64,000 nt of DNA from Metaphire vulgaris. Taxonomy: Eukaryota; Annelida; Clitellata; Crassiclitellata; Megascolecidae. The position numbers and the translations under genes are program-made. Of this stretch, positions 43,329 to 53,074 are shown in pieces. Positions within the stretch are counted from its first letter, which is position 1, and every line of letters starts with the position of its first letter. The DNA is taken from NCBI GenBank assembly GCA_018105865.1, contig CM030845.1, forward strand, positions 13,917,390 to 13,981,389, given 5' to 3'. The notes below the pieces were generated by a model, which was not told where the DNA came from, did no database searches, and worked only from the letters and a program-made list of their open reading frames with translations.

Positions 43329-44060
43329 CTATATATCCTTTAAAATCTTGTGTCTCATAAGATGGTCCAATATATTTGCTTTTACTATTTTGTCCAGAAC
43401 TTTACATAGTATACAAGTCAGACTCACTGGCCTATAATTTCCTGGCTCCCCACGGTTACCCTTTTTGAATATAGGAGTGACTACTGCATCCCTCCAGTCC
43501 CTAGGAACTATTCCCGATTTAAGTGACATATTGAATATTGTGGCTATTACCTCACTAACCTCATGTCTTACCTCATACAGAAATTTTGGATGTATATTGT
43601 CTATTCCAGGGCTTTTGTCGGTTTTCATTTGACTCAGAATTTCCAGGACACACTCTTTATTGCAATTTATGTCTGATAATGCTTCCTCCTCTTTTCCACA
43701 AAATAAATTAATGGGCTTTGGTATGTTGGTTATATTTTCCTTTGTGAACACTGATCTGAAGTAATCATTCAGAATTGTTGCTGTTTCCATGTCATCCATC
43801 ACAGTTTCTCCAGAATCAGCTACTAATGGTCCAACTTTTTCTTTTCGCTTCATCTTACTTCTTGCATATCCATACAAATTCTTACTGTTCCGTTTGATGT
43901 CTTTTGCTAACTTGTTCTCATACTCTGCAATAGCCGCTTTATTTGTAGCTGTTGATTTGTTCCTCTTTTGCACGTATCTGGACTGTAACTGTTTTAATCT
44001 CACTTGTTCCAAACCTTCATTGCTTTGCATCTTTAGTCGGTGCTTTCTCAATTCTTCCAT
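43329..44060 (-). pseudogene. CR1-like LINE linker and first half of reverse transcriptase
   Basis: A 243-codon frame reads YENKLAKDIKRNSKNLYGYA, MKTDKSPGIDNIHPKFLYEV, GIVPRDWRDAVVTPIFKKGN and EPGNYRPVSLTCILCKVLDK. It ends at ILDHLMRHKILKDI, exactly where the GTAATT hAT element begins (43324). Deleting the hAT and one copy of the TSD CTGGCTAT joins it to SDSQHGFIKGRSCLTNILDF at 42420. This is the best evidence in the window for the hAT boundary. Confidence 0.9.
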
Positions 44061-44203
44061 GCTTTGTTTTTGGCCCTTCTCTTCTTCTGTTCCTCTCTAG
44101 TAACCCATGGAAGCTTTTTGTTAAGTGTCCGCTGTTTTGGTATTGTCAAATCCATAACCCTTGACATGCAATTTTTAAATATTTTCCAGCTTTCTTCTGC
44201 ATT

Positions 44204-45001
44204 TTAATCCTTTATCATGCTTCCTATGTTCATATCTTCGATCATCTTCCTAGCCAGATCGTAGTTCCCCCGGAAATAGTTTTTGTTTTTTTGGCTGCGT
44301 GTGCTCTCGATGTCTTCTGCTAAAATTACATCAAATGTCACTGTCTGGCGGTCACTTGTGCCTAAGTTTTGTCCAACCATCATATTCTTCACTAACTGAT
44401 CATCTGAAGTAATTATTAAGTCCAGTGTGTTACCTCCTCTCGATGGTTCAGTGACATGTTGCGTGAGGAAATTGTCATCCATGTACTTAAGAAATCTCTT
44501 GTCCTGGTTCCTGTCTGCCTCCATGCTTTCCCAGTTAATATGATAGTTGAAGTCACCCATTATTAGTACATTTTCCTTGGCTACTATATCTAAAATCCTA
44601 AACAATCCAATATCTATTTCCTCCTTTGCATCTGGGACCCAATAGCATACGCTTAATAGTATTTTTTCTTTTTTGCATCTGATTTCACGCCAAATATTTT
44701 CTCTAAAATTGTCATCTTGAATATCTCTTCTTTCCATTGCATTCAGTTCCTCTTTGACATACAGTATTACCCTCCCAGCTCCGTGACCCCTGGCACTTTG
44801 GTTTTCCCTGTCCTTTCAAAACATTACATACCCATTCAAATTTAGCTCTCCATCGTCTATTTCCTGTCTGGCCCAGGTCTCTGTAATACCTATAATATCT
44901 GGTCTGATTGAAATGATGCACATTTCCAACTCAGCTTTTTTACTTACGCTTATAATACTTCTGGCATTTGTATAAAAACACATAAGTTTCCTCTCTATCA
45001 A
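44204..45001 (-). pseudogene. CR1-like LINE endonuclease domain
   Basis: The minus strand reads LMCFYTNARSIISVSKKAEL, IISIRPDIIGITETWARQEI (active-site Glu, about 44890), then after frame changes ERRDIQDDNFRENIWREIRC, LLSVCYWVPDAKEEI, VLIMGDFNYHINWESM (Asp and Asn, about 44560) and PSRGGNTLDLIITSDDQL. The SDH box is written GTSDRQTVTFDV (44360-44325), so its His is lost. Two frame breaks (about 44816 and 44720) and a stop at 44204 are visible. Confidence 0.8.
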
Positions 45002-45549
45002 AGCCCTACTTTTCTTCCTGGTGTCAGTGCTATTTATTGTTATATTTTAAAGACAGTTAGAGACGCCCCTATTTTTCAATCGCCCTTCCCCAGTAGAATG
45101 TTTGCTACTACAGCCACATCTATTACTAACTAACCTACCTAAGCGTTTACTACTACTAAAGTCTCCACTACTTCTACTAGGACTACCACTGCTACTATCT
45201 GTTCTAACTGCCTTTGCCCTCAGTTTAAATGCCTACACAGGCAAGCAGACTTCACTGCGTGAAATATCCTCCTTGCCACCATGTCTGCTCCCATCCAATT
45301 AAGATGAATCCAATTAAGATGAAGCCCATCCCTGGCAAGGTATCCTGATCTCTGTGCGTTGAGTTTGAGAAAACAGTTCAAGAAATGTTTCGCTTATCGG
45401 GATGAATGGTCTGATTGTTCGTCGAAAATAAGACTCTGAAAATTCTGTTGACTCTGTCATTGAAGACTTGTCTTCTGATCTGCAAATGGAAATTATTGAT
45501 TTGCAATCTAGTGATATCCTGAAGGACAAAGTTAAGGAAGGAAATTTGA

Positions 45550-45990
45550 TATCTCGTTTGATAGATATCAAATATCTTGTTCATGTCAAAGATCATTGAA
45601 CATATTGTCTCAAAGAAGATCAAGCCACACCTTAATAGGTTTGATCTTCTGCCTAAATTTCAATCAGCATATTGTCAAAACTACTCAACAGAGACAACAC
45701 TGCTGCACATTCTCTCTGAAGTTCTCGAGGCTGTGGACCAAGGGAATGTTACCACACTGGTGATGCTCGATTTGTCATCTGCTTTCAATTGTGTAGACCA
45801 TGAAATACTTATGCGTAGACTTAACCTGAAGCTGGAGATACGTGATAAAGCACCGTCATGAATTAAATCATATGTTGCTGATCGATCGTCGCGGAATCTC
45901 TACAAAGATGTGCTATCTTGCCCAGTGAAGATGAGCTGTGGCATACCGCAGGACTCGGATCCTTAGACCGTTGCTCTTCGTGTTGTTCCT
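45550..45990 (+). pseudogene. LINE reverse transcriptase fragment
   Basis: FMSKIIEHIVSKKIKPHLNR, LPKFQSAYCQNYSTETTLLH, TTLVMLDLSSAFNCVDHEIL (AFD has become AFN, so the catalytic Asp is lost) and a GIPQ(D)S block near 45940. The fragment then stops and a minus-strand LINE begins. Upstream 45400-45575 is a decayed linker. Confidence 0.7.
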
Positions 45991-46019
45991 CAGAGAGCTT
46001 GAGGTCCGTTTGCTTTAAA

Positions 46020-46790
46020 AGGGCGATCTCCAATTTTGCTATAGGTTCTTGAGGTGACCAGCATATGTGTATCATGATCATCCGATTGAAGCCCAAAAGA
46101 TCTTTGAGTCGATCATACAAGTCTGCAGTCCTGTATCAAATAGTGTGGTGCTTCTCTCAGGCATTTGTCAACTAAAGAGTTTATTTTATATTTAATTTGC
46201 TGTCTAACAAGCAGCCAATGAAGACCTCTAAGAACAGGTGTAATATGCTGCCACCACCTTGTCTTAGTGATGAGGCGAGTAGCCACATATTTTACTGACT
46301 GCAATCATCATCTTTGAGTTTCAGGAAGCAGATCTAGTAGGCTGTTGCAGTAATCAAGTCTAGTGTTAATCAGTGAATGAACTAACATTTCAACAGCCTC
46401 AGTAGATACTGTTCCAAATTGCCGCAACTCGTAGAAACTGCCAGACACAACCTTATTAATGTGCTGAGACATGGTCAGGTTCTCATCCTGCATTACACCA
46501 AGATTTCGGACAACTTCAGACCACTGTATTCCATATTACTGATATTGATCTATTTCAGTGCAGATTTTGCAACTTGACCCTTCTTCCCTAGACAGATCAT
46601 CTCCGTTTTTCCAAAGTTGAGTTTCAGCCTGTTTCTCCGAAGCCAATTCTCAACTTCCTCAATGCAGTTTGTCAGTTCAGTACTTTACCAGACTCAGCTG
46701 CTTCATCTGGATAGTGGCTGTCATATAGCTTTATATCATCAGCATCGAAATGCTGTAAATGTCTGGTAAACTGGCGAGGAATAATGCGAT
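46020..46790 (-). pseudogene. LINE reverse transcriptase end and C-terminal fragment
   Basis: The minus strand reads FDADDIKLYDSHYPDEAAES (about 46750-46690), then QDENLTMSQHINKVVSGSFY, HSLINTRLDYCNSLLDLLPE (46493-46310) and KYVATRLITKTRWWQHITPV, LHWLLVRQQIKYKINSLVDK (46300-46150). Similar to the family at 13062-15252 and 62770-64000. It faces the plus-strand fragment at 45550-45990, head to tail inverted. Confidence 0.75.
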
Positions 46791-47213
46791 TTTCTAATGT
46801 TCTGCTAGTGTTTCACCTAATGATGACAACTGATTACCAGTAAATAGATCATCCATATATGTTAGGTGAGTTTCCATGTTACCTCCTTCATTTAGTCTTG
46901 AGGCACAAAGTTTCTTTTTAAAAACTTACTTTGTTTGAAATTGTAAATATTTCATGTTGCTGCTTCAAGGCACTCCATGTAGCTTTAGCTGTTACCTCTT
47001 TATGCACCTGATGTAGTTGGCTGTCTTCCAGTAAAAGTCCAATTGTTGCTCTTTCCTTCCAGTCCTTTGTCATTCTACATTGATTGAATCTGGTGAGTCT
47101 TGAGAGATTACTTCCCACAGATCTTCATTAATCAGTAGAAATTTGACCTTGAATTTCCATGTCCAATAGTTACTGTTATTCAGTTTTTCGATCCGTAGAG
47201 CTGAGTCTGCCAT
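46790..47213 (-). pseudogene. copia gag fragment
   Basis: The minus strand begins at the ATG at 47213: MADSALRIEKLNNSNYWTWK then FKVKFLLINEDLWEVISQD. It continues (shifts near 47100) WKERATIGLLLEDSQLHQVH, KEVTAKATWSALKQQHEIF and, after another break, GGNMETHLTYMDDLFTGNQL (to about 46800). This is the Ty1/copia gag region (UBN2-like). The 147-base leader leads to the primer-binding site at 47361. The element is truncated near 46790 by LINE sequence. Confidence 0.8.
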
Positions 47214-47360
47214 CTGATAAGCTTTAAACAGTTACAATGAATGTAGACACAATTACCAGTTCTGTACTTTATCATCAATTGACCTTTATATCGCAGTCAT
47301 GCTGTCGTCACTGGAGTCAAATGTTTATCTGGTAATACGAAAAACTGTTTTTCCTGGTTG

Positions 47361-47375
47361 CCTGGGCCCATAACC
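47361..47375 (-). other. Primer-binding site complementary to initiator tRNA-Met anticodon arm
   Basis: Plus-strand CCTGGGCCCATAACC lies directly next to the LTR start TGTTAAATCA. It equals the anticodon stem-loop of metazoan initiator tRNA-Met, so the minus-strand element RNA would pair with it. Family knowledge: Drosophila copia is primed by a tRNA-iMet half-molecule cut in the anticodon loop. Confidence 0.75.
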
Positions 47376-47506
47376 TGTTAAATCATGATCCGATCAAGCG
47401 TACTGAATACCTTTTAGACTGTTTCAATGTAGAGATACATTTTATTTAAACTGAACTTCACATATATAATGTCTACACTTAGTACACAACCAGAAGAACA
47501 TAGAAG
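47376..47506 (-). repeat. copia 5' LTR, truncated
   Basis: TGTTAAATCATGATCC and ACTGAATACCTTTTAGACTG, ATTTTATTTAAACTGAACTT match the LTR at 18878-19080. Homology ends at AACATAGAAGAG, where a hAT-like terminus (CATTGGCGTAGCTAGG) begins. About 130 bases remain. Confidence 0.75.
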
Positions 47507-48245
47507 AGCATTGGCGTAGCTAGGAAAAAATTCCGACCGGTGCAACCGCCGCCATCCCCCTTTTTCCTCCCTCCCCTTCTTTTCTTTCCCTTCTCTCTCC
47601 TCTCCCTCCCCTCCCCTTTTTAATGGGAGGTCCGGGGGTATAACTCCAGGAAAAATTTTAAAAATCACAAATGCTTGCATGTGAATTTTAGCACATTTTA
47701 GACACAAAAGACACTTGGGATGTACCACATTCTTCTCTGTGATTGTGAACGTTAAAAATTTCAGGCTCACTTCTCAAGTAGGCTAGTGAAGTTTTTATAA
47801 TAAAATCATAATGTACAACACGTACTATAGGCCTACACTATAGTACACAGTTCCAGACGTCACTGTCTCATTACGTTTAGCTTTTGACGCGAAATTCACG
47901 ATTACCGCAATACATGTTTCAATAATTATTGTTAATTAATTACTGTATTTATAGTATTGTCGACTTACAGTACCTGATATCTGCATCAGTTTCATGACCT
48001 ACTATACAGCTGGCGTCGTAGCTATCAAATTGTGGAAACTGACACATTTTATTATACAAAGTACATTCAGCAATCGCAGCCATAATCAACTTGATTTCGG
48101 AAGAGTACTCAATACGAATGTCAGAAGAATGAAGATATTTTGCCCTATTTGAATGATCGGCAGTGACACATCGGAAAACCATCCTACCCCAACTGAAACA
48201 CTGAAACCTATGCCAATCCTGAACTAGGAAAATGTAGCTATTGGG
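47507..48245. other. hAT-like left terminus and unassigned sequence
   Basis: CATTGGCGTAGCTAGG at 47507 looks like a hAT-type end, followed by a C-rich tract to 47635. No matching right end was found. Further on, a 109-codon minus-strand frame (48278-47949: SSEIKLIMAAIAECTLYNK, CQFPQFDSYDASCIVGHET) is open but not recognised. It ends near a donor-like ATCAG|GTACTG at about 47980. Confidence 0.35.
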
Positions 48246-48261
48246 TGGTGTGTGTGTGTGT

Positions 48262-48585
48262 CTGTATGTGTGTGTCATGTTCTACTATATGGTAGCAAAT
48301 GCTGGACTCTCTATCGACGTCATATCAGAGCCCTTGAGGCCTTTCACAATCGCTGTTTACGATCCATTCTATCTATAAAGTGGCAAGACAAAGTGCCAAG
48401 CACTGAGGTGTTGAAAAGAGTGAACTGCACAAGTGTGGAAGCGACATTGGCGAGGATATGGTTGAGATGGACTGGACACGTTTCTCGAATGGAGGATGTT
48501 CGTTTGCCAAAAATTATTATGTATGGTGAGCTTGTCCATGGACAAAGGACACAAGGTGGTCAGTATAAGCGATACAAGGACCAGG
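48262..48585 (+). pseudogene. LINE C-terminal region, part 1 (before hAT insertion)
   Basis: The frame reads LLYGSKCWTLYRRHIRALEA, HNRCLRSILSIKWQDKVPST, RIWLRWTGHVSRMEDVRLPK and YGELVHGQRTQGGQYKRYKD. These are the post-reverse-transcriptase blocks of RTE-like LINEs (LYGSE.W, RI.WQD, LRW.GHV.RM). It is interrupted right after YKD by the AAGGAC hAT and resumes at 49446. Confidence 0.85.
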
Positions 48586-48926
48586 CAGTGATATTAACAA
48601 GGACCGACCCCCCAAGGACGAGGATAAGGACGAGGACCGACCCTCCAAGGACGAGGACAAGGACGAGGACTTACCCTGCAAGCACAAGGACCACAAGGAC
48701 TGACCCTCAAGGACAAGGATCAAGGACAAGGACAAGGACCAACCTCTGTCAGACAAAAAAGTCAGAAAGGAAAAAACCAAGCACAATTTCATTTCGAATC
48801 ACAAATTAGAAAAGCAAAAAAAATTTTTTTAATCATAATGTAGTCAACATCAATGCTGCATTTCAAATGCGCCTTTGACTTTAGCCACCTAGCTATGTTA
48901 CTGCACTTAATTAGAAATTGTCAAGT

Positions 48927-48968
<42 letters not shown>

Positions 48969-49445
48969 GAAAAAGTGTTTCCAGCAGCTGATCAGTCATG
49001 CACACACGGTGAGGTCTAATTATGAGACCACTGCGAAAACACTCGTTCAACTGGAGCCGATGTCGCAGGGAAACAAAGAATTCTGCTAAAGAATCAACTG
49101 GTATTATAAAGGAAACAATGACTAAACATTTAGAGTAACTCAAAACAAGTATGTAGCCAAAATATAAATCCACATACTACTCTTACCTTGGAACATAATT
49201 ATCAGTACAATTGAAAATGGCATACAAGTAATTTGGTCCTTACAAGGACTTTTCAAGGACTAAGTTACAAGGACCAGGACAAGGGCCGATCTGCAAGGAC
49301 GAGGATAAGGACGAGGACCGAACCCCCAAGGACGAGGATAAGGACGAGGAGTGACTCCCCAAGGACGAGGACAAGGACAAGGACTTCAAATTGGTCCTTA
49401 AGGAGTCCTTAAGGACAAGGACCAGGACAAGGATTAACATCACTG
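48586..49445 (-). mobile_element. hAT element with AAGGAC hexamer arrays, perfect 8-bp TSD
   Basis: GGACCAGG flanks it at 48578-48585 and 49446-49453. Termini CAGTGATATTAACAAGGACC and, on the reverse strand, CAGTGATGTTAATCCTTGTC. Arrays of AAGGACGAGGAC units lie at 48600-48745 and 49235-49435. A transposase C-terminal remnant is on the minus strand, next to a TAA microsatellite (48928-48966). Confidence 0.95.
48967..49180 (-). pseudogene. hAT transposase C-terminal dimerisation domain remnant
   Basis: The minus strand reads, in one frame, FPATSAPVERVFSQ (about 49080-49035). After a frameshift it reads SGLIIRPHRVCMTDQLLETL (49035-48975). Together they are the hAT dimerisation motif. Everything upstream (core and BED) is missing. 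It gives way directly to TAA repeats and a LINE-like GCGCCTTTGACTTTAGCC 3' end at 48870-48966, so a retroposon tail may have landed in it. Confidence 0.8.
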
Positions 49446-49716
49446 GGACCAGGTAAAGGCAACCATGCAGAAATGCAAAATCAACATTAACAAGTGGGAA
49501 GAAGAGGCCTCCGATCGCACTATTTGGCGCAATGTCATCAATGATGATGCGATGATTTTGGAGGCTAATCGGATAGCTGAACTTGAAAGAAAACGTCAGG
49601 AGCGGAAGGACCGTGCAAACTTAGACTCCACCTCTACAACGGATTATATATGTAACCACTGTGGAAAAGCATGTGCAGCAAAAATTGGACTATATAGCCA
49701 TATGCGCACCCACATA
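49446..49716 (+). pseudogene. LINE C-terminal region, part 2, with C2H2 zinc finger
   Basis: In frame: ATMQKCKININKWEEEASDR, TIWRNVINDDAMILEANRIA, ELERKRQERKDRANLDST, then DYICNHCGKACAAKIGLYSH and MRTHI, a textbook C2H2 finger (C-x2-C...H-x3-H). It continues part 1 at 48585 once the hAT and one GGACCAGG are removed. The stop is at 49717. Confidence 0.85.
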
Positions 49717-50019
49717 TGAATGTAAACAGACTCTAGTCATAGATCATTTGGAGTTTAACCCTTTTACCAAGGACCCCGACACTATACGTCATCAGTTAGC
49801 CATTACGCTACCGGGGACCCTGAAGATATCCACACGCTACTTTCCAGACCACCAGTTAGCCGGCCATTGTTTATTTGAAGGAATTAAACACAGCCTCTGC
49901 ATAGAAACGTAATTGAACTTTAGAAATAGACTTCACTTACCTCATTTAGCTCATTTTTATAACAAACCAGCTTCCTTAGTAACTTTGATATGTCAAAACA
50001 AAAGAAGAGTGTCCTGATA

Positions 50020-50350
50020 AGATACGGTGTATCTTCGCTAAATATAATCCTATTTATGAAATTCTTGATTTATTTTGTCCTAATTACATTTTCCTATACC
50101 TTTGCCACTTACCAGAGATACCTTAACATTCAAAAGTTCTAGATGCCGCTTACAATTTTTTAAAACTTTTTGAGGGGGAGCTGTTTTAGGCCAGAAATTT
50201 TTAATTCTTTGCCTGAATGGTTGGAAAGAGGAATAAAAATGCAAAACGATGTTTACCTCATCCCTTTAGCTTTCCAATACCCTGGGATATAGCTAACACT
50301 GGTTTACATCAAATTTCTTGTCTAAGTTTTCTTAACAGATTAAGGACAAT
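50020..50350. repeat. Unclassified repeat, related to 55790-56060
   Basis: TTGATTTATTTTGTCCTAAT, CATTTTCCTATACCTTTGC and GAATGGTTGGAAAGAG recur in diverged form and in the same order at 55790-56060. No coding and no termini seen. Confidence 0.5.
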
Positions 50351-50489
50351 TTCAATGTCCTAAATCCAAATATAACATTGATTTTGCTCAATCAGGTCAA
50401 CTTTTTGATATATCGCTACTTTATGATTTTTCATGTATACATGTGTTTTCTATTAACGCCATGCAGATTTCATTATAATGAAATGGTCA

Positions 50490-50640
50490 ACACACAGTTT
50501 GTTGCCTGCAAAGTAAGACCTGTTCTTGATTAATTTTGGTGCCCTGATTCCAAAAATGTTAGCCGTTTTGCCCCATCAGCTCTAGTTTTTGAGATACGGG
50601 GCTTAGTCGTCCTTGTATTTTGGTTCTACTAAAGTGCGTT
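50490..50640 (-). repeat. Inverted copy of the 173-bp unit
   Basis: Read on the minus strand, CGTATCTCAAAAACTAGAGC then TTTTGGAATCAGGGCACCAA and AGAACAGGTCTTACTTTGCA match the tandem units at 51031-51520. Confidence 0.6.
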
Positions 50641-51030
50641 AACTGCAGAATCCTTAATCTATTCAAATTCTATAATTGAACAGCAAAAAACTTCAAAGCA
50701 ACAACTATTACATATTTAGATACAACTATATTAATGAGTGAATTAGTTGTCATTCATTTTGTCACACTAGAAATCAGAAAAAATGACACTTCAAGCATTT
50801 AACATGCAATTGTATTTCTAAATGTGTCCTGGAGGTCTGTTGCTGCTCCTGCGTCCACAGTTACCTCAAAACAGTTGTCATGAATCATGCTTATTTAATA
50901 AAATAATATAGTTTATGATACTGCACATATTTCAATTGATTTCTTCTGGAATTATAAAACCTTTAATGTTAATAACAAAGACCTTTAGGTGAGAGCAATC
51001 AAAAGCTACATAGAGCAAATATATGTAATC

Positions 51031-51520
51031 ATCATGCACTTCCAATATAGGATATATGGCCATATCTTATAAAAACTAGAGCTAATAGAGGAAATCTGAT
51101 GCCATATTTGGAATCAGGACCCATAAATATATTAAGAAACAGGTCTTACTTCTAAGGCAACAGGGCAACACAAATTTTTCGTTGCCATGTGATATAGGCA
51201 GTTATCATGCACTTGCAGTCTACGGTTATATGACCGTATCTCAAAAACTAGAGCTGATAGAAACAATCTGATGCCATATTTGGAATCAGGACCCATAAAT
51301 ATGCTAAGAAACAGGTCTTACTTCTAAGGCAACAGGGCAACACAATTTTTTTGTTGCCATATGTGATATAGGCAATTATCATGCATGACCGGTCTAGAAT
51401 ATATGGCTGAATCTCACAAAGTAGAGCTGATAGAAAAAATCTGATGCCATATTTGGAATCAGCACCCTAAATATACCCAAAAAGAAGTCTAACTTCTGAG
51501 AGAACTGACAAAAAAATTTG
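51031..51520 (+). repeat. Tandem repeat, about 173-bp unit, nearly three copies
   Basis: ATCATGCA starts at 51031, 51204 and 51378, a period of 173-174. Each unit contains AACTAGAGCTGATAGA, TGATGCCATATTTGGAATCA and AACAGGTCTTACTTCTAAGG. The third unit is more diverged. Noncoding. An inverted single unit lies about 400 bases upstream. Confidence 0.85.
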
Positions 51521-51862
51521 CTGGCTGCCCTCTAATGTTACAAAATGCAGTCGATTTAGTTATAAGACTAGATTTTTTTAAAACACTTTAGCAAAAAAAC
51601 CTGACCTGATTCAAAGAAACCAGTGTCATTTTCAGTTTTAGCAGTACCTAATTGTCATAAATCAGTTTTAAAAACTTAGACAATTTTCAAAAACATTTTT
51701 TTTGTAAACCTGTGTATAATTTTTAAAAAGTCCAAGTACCGGTACTGTATTGTTGGAAAAACAAATTATCCGACAGGGCAGGGGTGTGATGCCAATTGAT
51801 TAACAACCGGTTCGCTGACGTTGACAAAGAAGTTATATATGGCTTGTCCATTATGCGTATAT

Positions 51863-52136
51863 GTTACAGTCAAAGTGTGAAATCAGGCAATGTCAACATT
51901 GCCTGAAATTTTTAGGCAATGTCGACATAAGCCGTTTCACTCGGTCAATGTCGACATTGACTGAAATTGTTAGGCATTGTTTAACAATGCCTGAAATTTG
52001 CTCAGATTTTCTACACACTTTGCCTGAAATCTTTATCTGTGATGGAATAGCAGCAGGTAAATGTCGGCATATGTCGACATTGCCTAAAAATTTCAGGCAA
52101 TGTCAACATTGCCTGATTTCACACTTTGACTGTAAC
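51863..52136. mobile_element. Foldback element with AGGCAATGTCGACATTGCCT units (copy A)
   Basis: The left end GTTACAGTCAAAGTGTGAAA is mirrored at the right end, with inverted arms of about 65 bp. Arms contain the self-complementary GGCAATGTCGACATTGCC motif several times. Surrounding TATATG/CATATA sequence is TA-rich, so the duplication is unclear. Superfamily unassigned. Confidence 0.6.
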
Positions 52137-52278
52137 ATATATATGTGTGTTTGTGTTATTAATGCTGTAGAACTGTTTTCTATTACTGCTTGTTCCTTTA
52201 TTTCATTTGAACTTAATAAAGTTTTTGGCAGTTAATAATGTTTCGGAACTGTTTTATATTACTGCTTGCAACGTTTAA

Positions 52279-52690
52279 GGGGCCATCCATATAGTACGTA
52301 CGCAAAAAGTCATATTTTAAACCCCCCCTGTTGCACACTGTACATTTTGGTTAACCCACCCCTATGCGTACGTACAAATTAGCAAATCCCCCTCGCACGG
52401 TGAAAATTAATTTTTAGCCATGGCCAAAAAGCATTTGTTTACTATTAAATTAAAGGTTTTTAATATTTAAATAACCATGGGAACAATAGTCGGGACTCTT
52501 TGTTTGACCGTAAGTAATTTTGTTCGAATCAGTTGTTTGTGTGATTATACTAGTCTTCTATCTATTTATAAATTTGAATGTGCGTACGTACAAATTCAGT
52601 CGCGACCCCCTCCATCCCGTACGCTTCCGTTCGCAAAATCACCTAAATCTCAAGTCCCCCTCGGTGCATACGTACTATATGGACGGCCCC
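52279..52690. mobile_element. Harbinger-like MITE (copy 2), TAA TSD
   Basis: Termini GGGGCCATCCATATAGTACG and, on the reverse strand, GGGGCCGTCCATATAGTACG. TAA flanks both ends (52276-52278 and 52691-52693), the typical TWA target of PIF/Harbinger. GCGTACGTACAAATT recurs near both ends. Noncoding. Related by terminus to 10531-10957. Confidence 0.85.
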
Positions 52691-52747
52691 TAATTTGCAA
52701 CTCATTTAAATTTTGTTATGTTACACATTGGTGCATGCATAGCTCCA

Positions 52748-52946
52748 TATACAGTGCTATTCTATCACGGATAAAGATTTCAGGCAAAGTGTGTAGAAAA
52801 TCTGAGTAAATTTCAGGCATTGTTAAACAATGCCTAAAATTTTTAGTCAATGTCGACATTGCCCGAGTGAAACGGCTTATGTCAGCATTGCCTAAAAATT
52901 TCAGGCAATGTCAACATAGCCTGATTTCACACTTTGACTGTAACAT
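52748..52946 (-). repeat. Second copy of the foldback family (copy B, inverted)
   Basis: It is the reverse complement of about the first 185 bases of copy A, ending GATTTCACACTTTGACTGTA. Copies A and B flank the Harbinger-like MITE in opposite orientation, so together they resemble one large inverted-repeat structure. Confidence 0.6.
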
Positions 52947-52966
52947 ATAGATACCAATTTTATATA

Positions 52967-53074
<108 letters not shown>

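Larger units (their letters stand above)
38600..45350 (-). mobile_element. CR1-like LINE, near complete, split by two hAT elements
   Basis: The minus-strand segments 45350-43325, 42423-41347 and 38817-38600 form one element of about 3.3 kb once the hATs at 42424-43324 and 38818-41346 and one TSD copy each are removed. The 3' end CTGAACCACTTTAAACCTTG matches the sibling copies. A 43-bp tandem duplication at 41544-41629 shifts the frame. The start near 45350 contains a Ser/Arg-rich stretch, possibly the end of ORF1. Confidence 0.85.

Noticed and set aside
47361..47375. A tRNA-like anticodon arm
   Set aside because: Only the anticodon stem-loop sequence is present and it abuts a copia LTR, so it is a primer-binding site and not a tRNA gene.
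47507..48902. hAT element pairing CATTGGCGTAGCTAGG with a CCTAGCTATGTTACTG right end
   Set aside because: No matching 8-bp flanks, and the right end lies inside the well-supported AAGGAC hAT element (48586-49445). It is part of a LINE-like 3' end.
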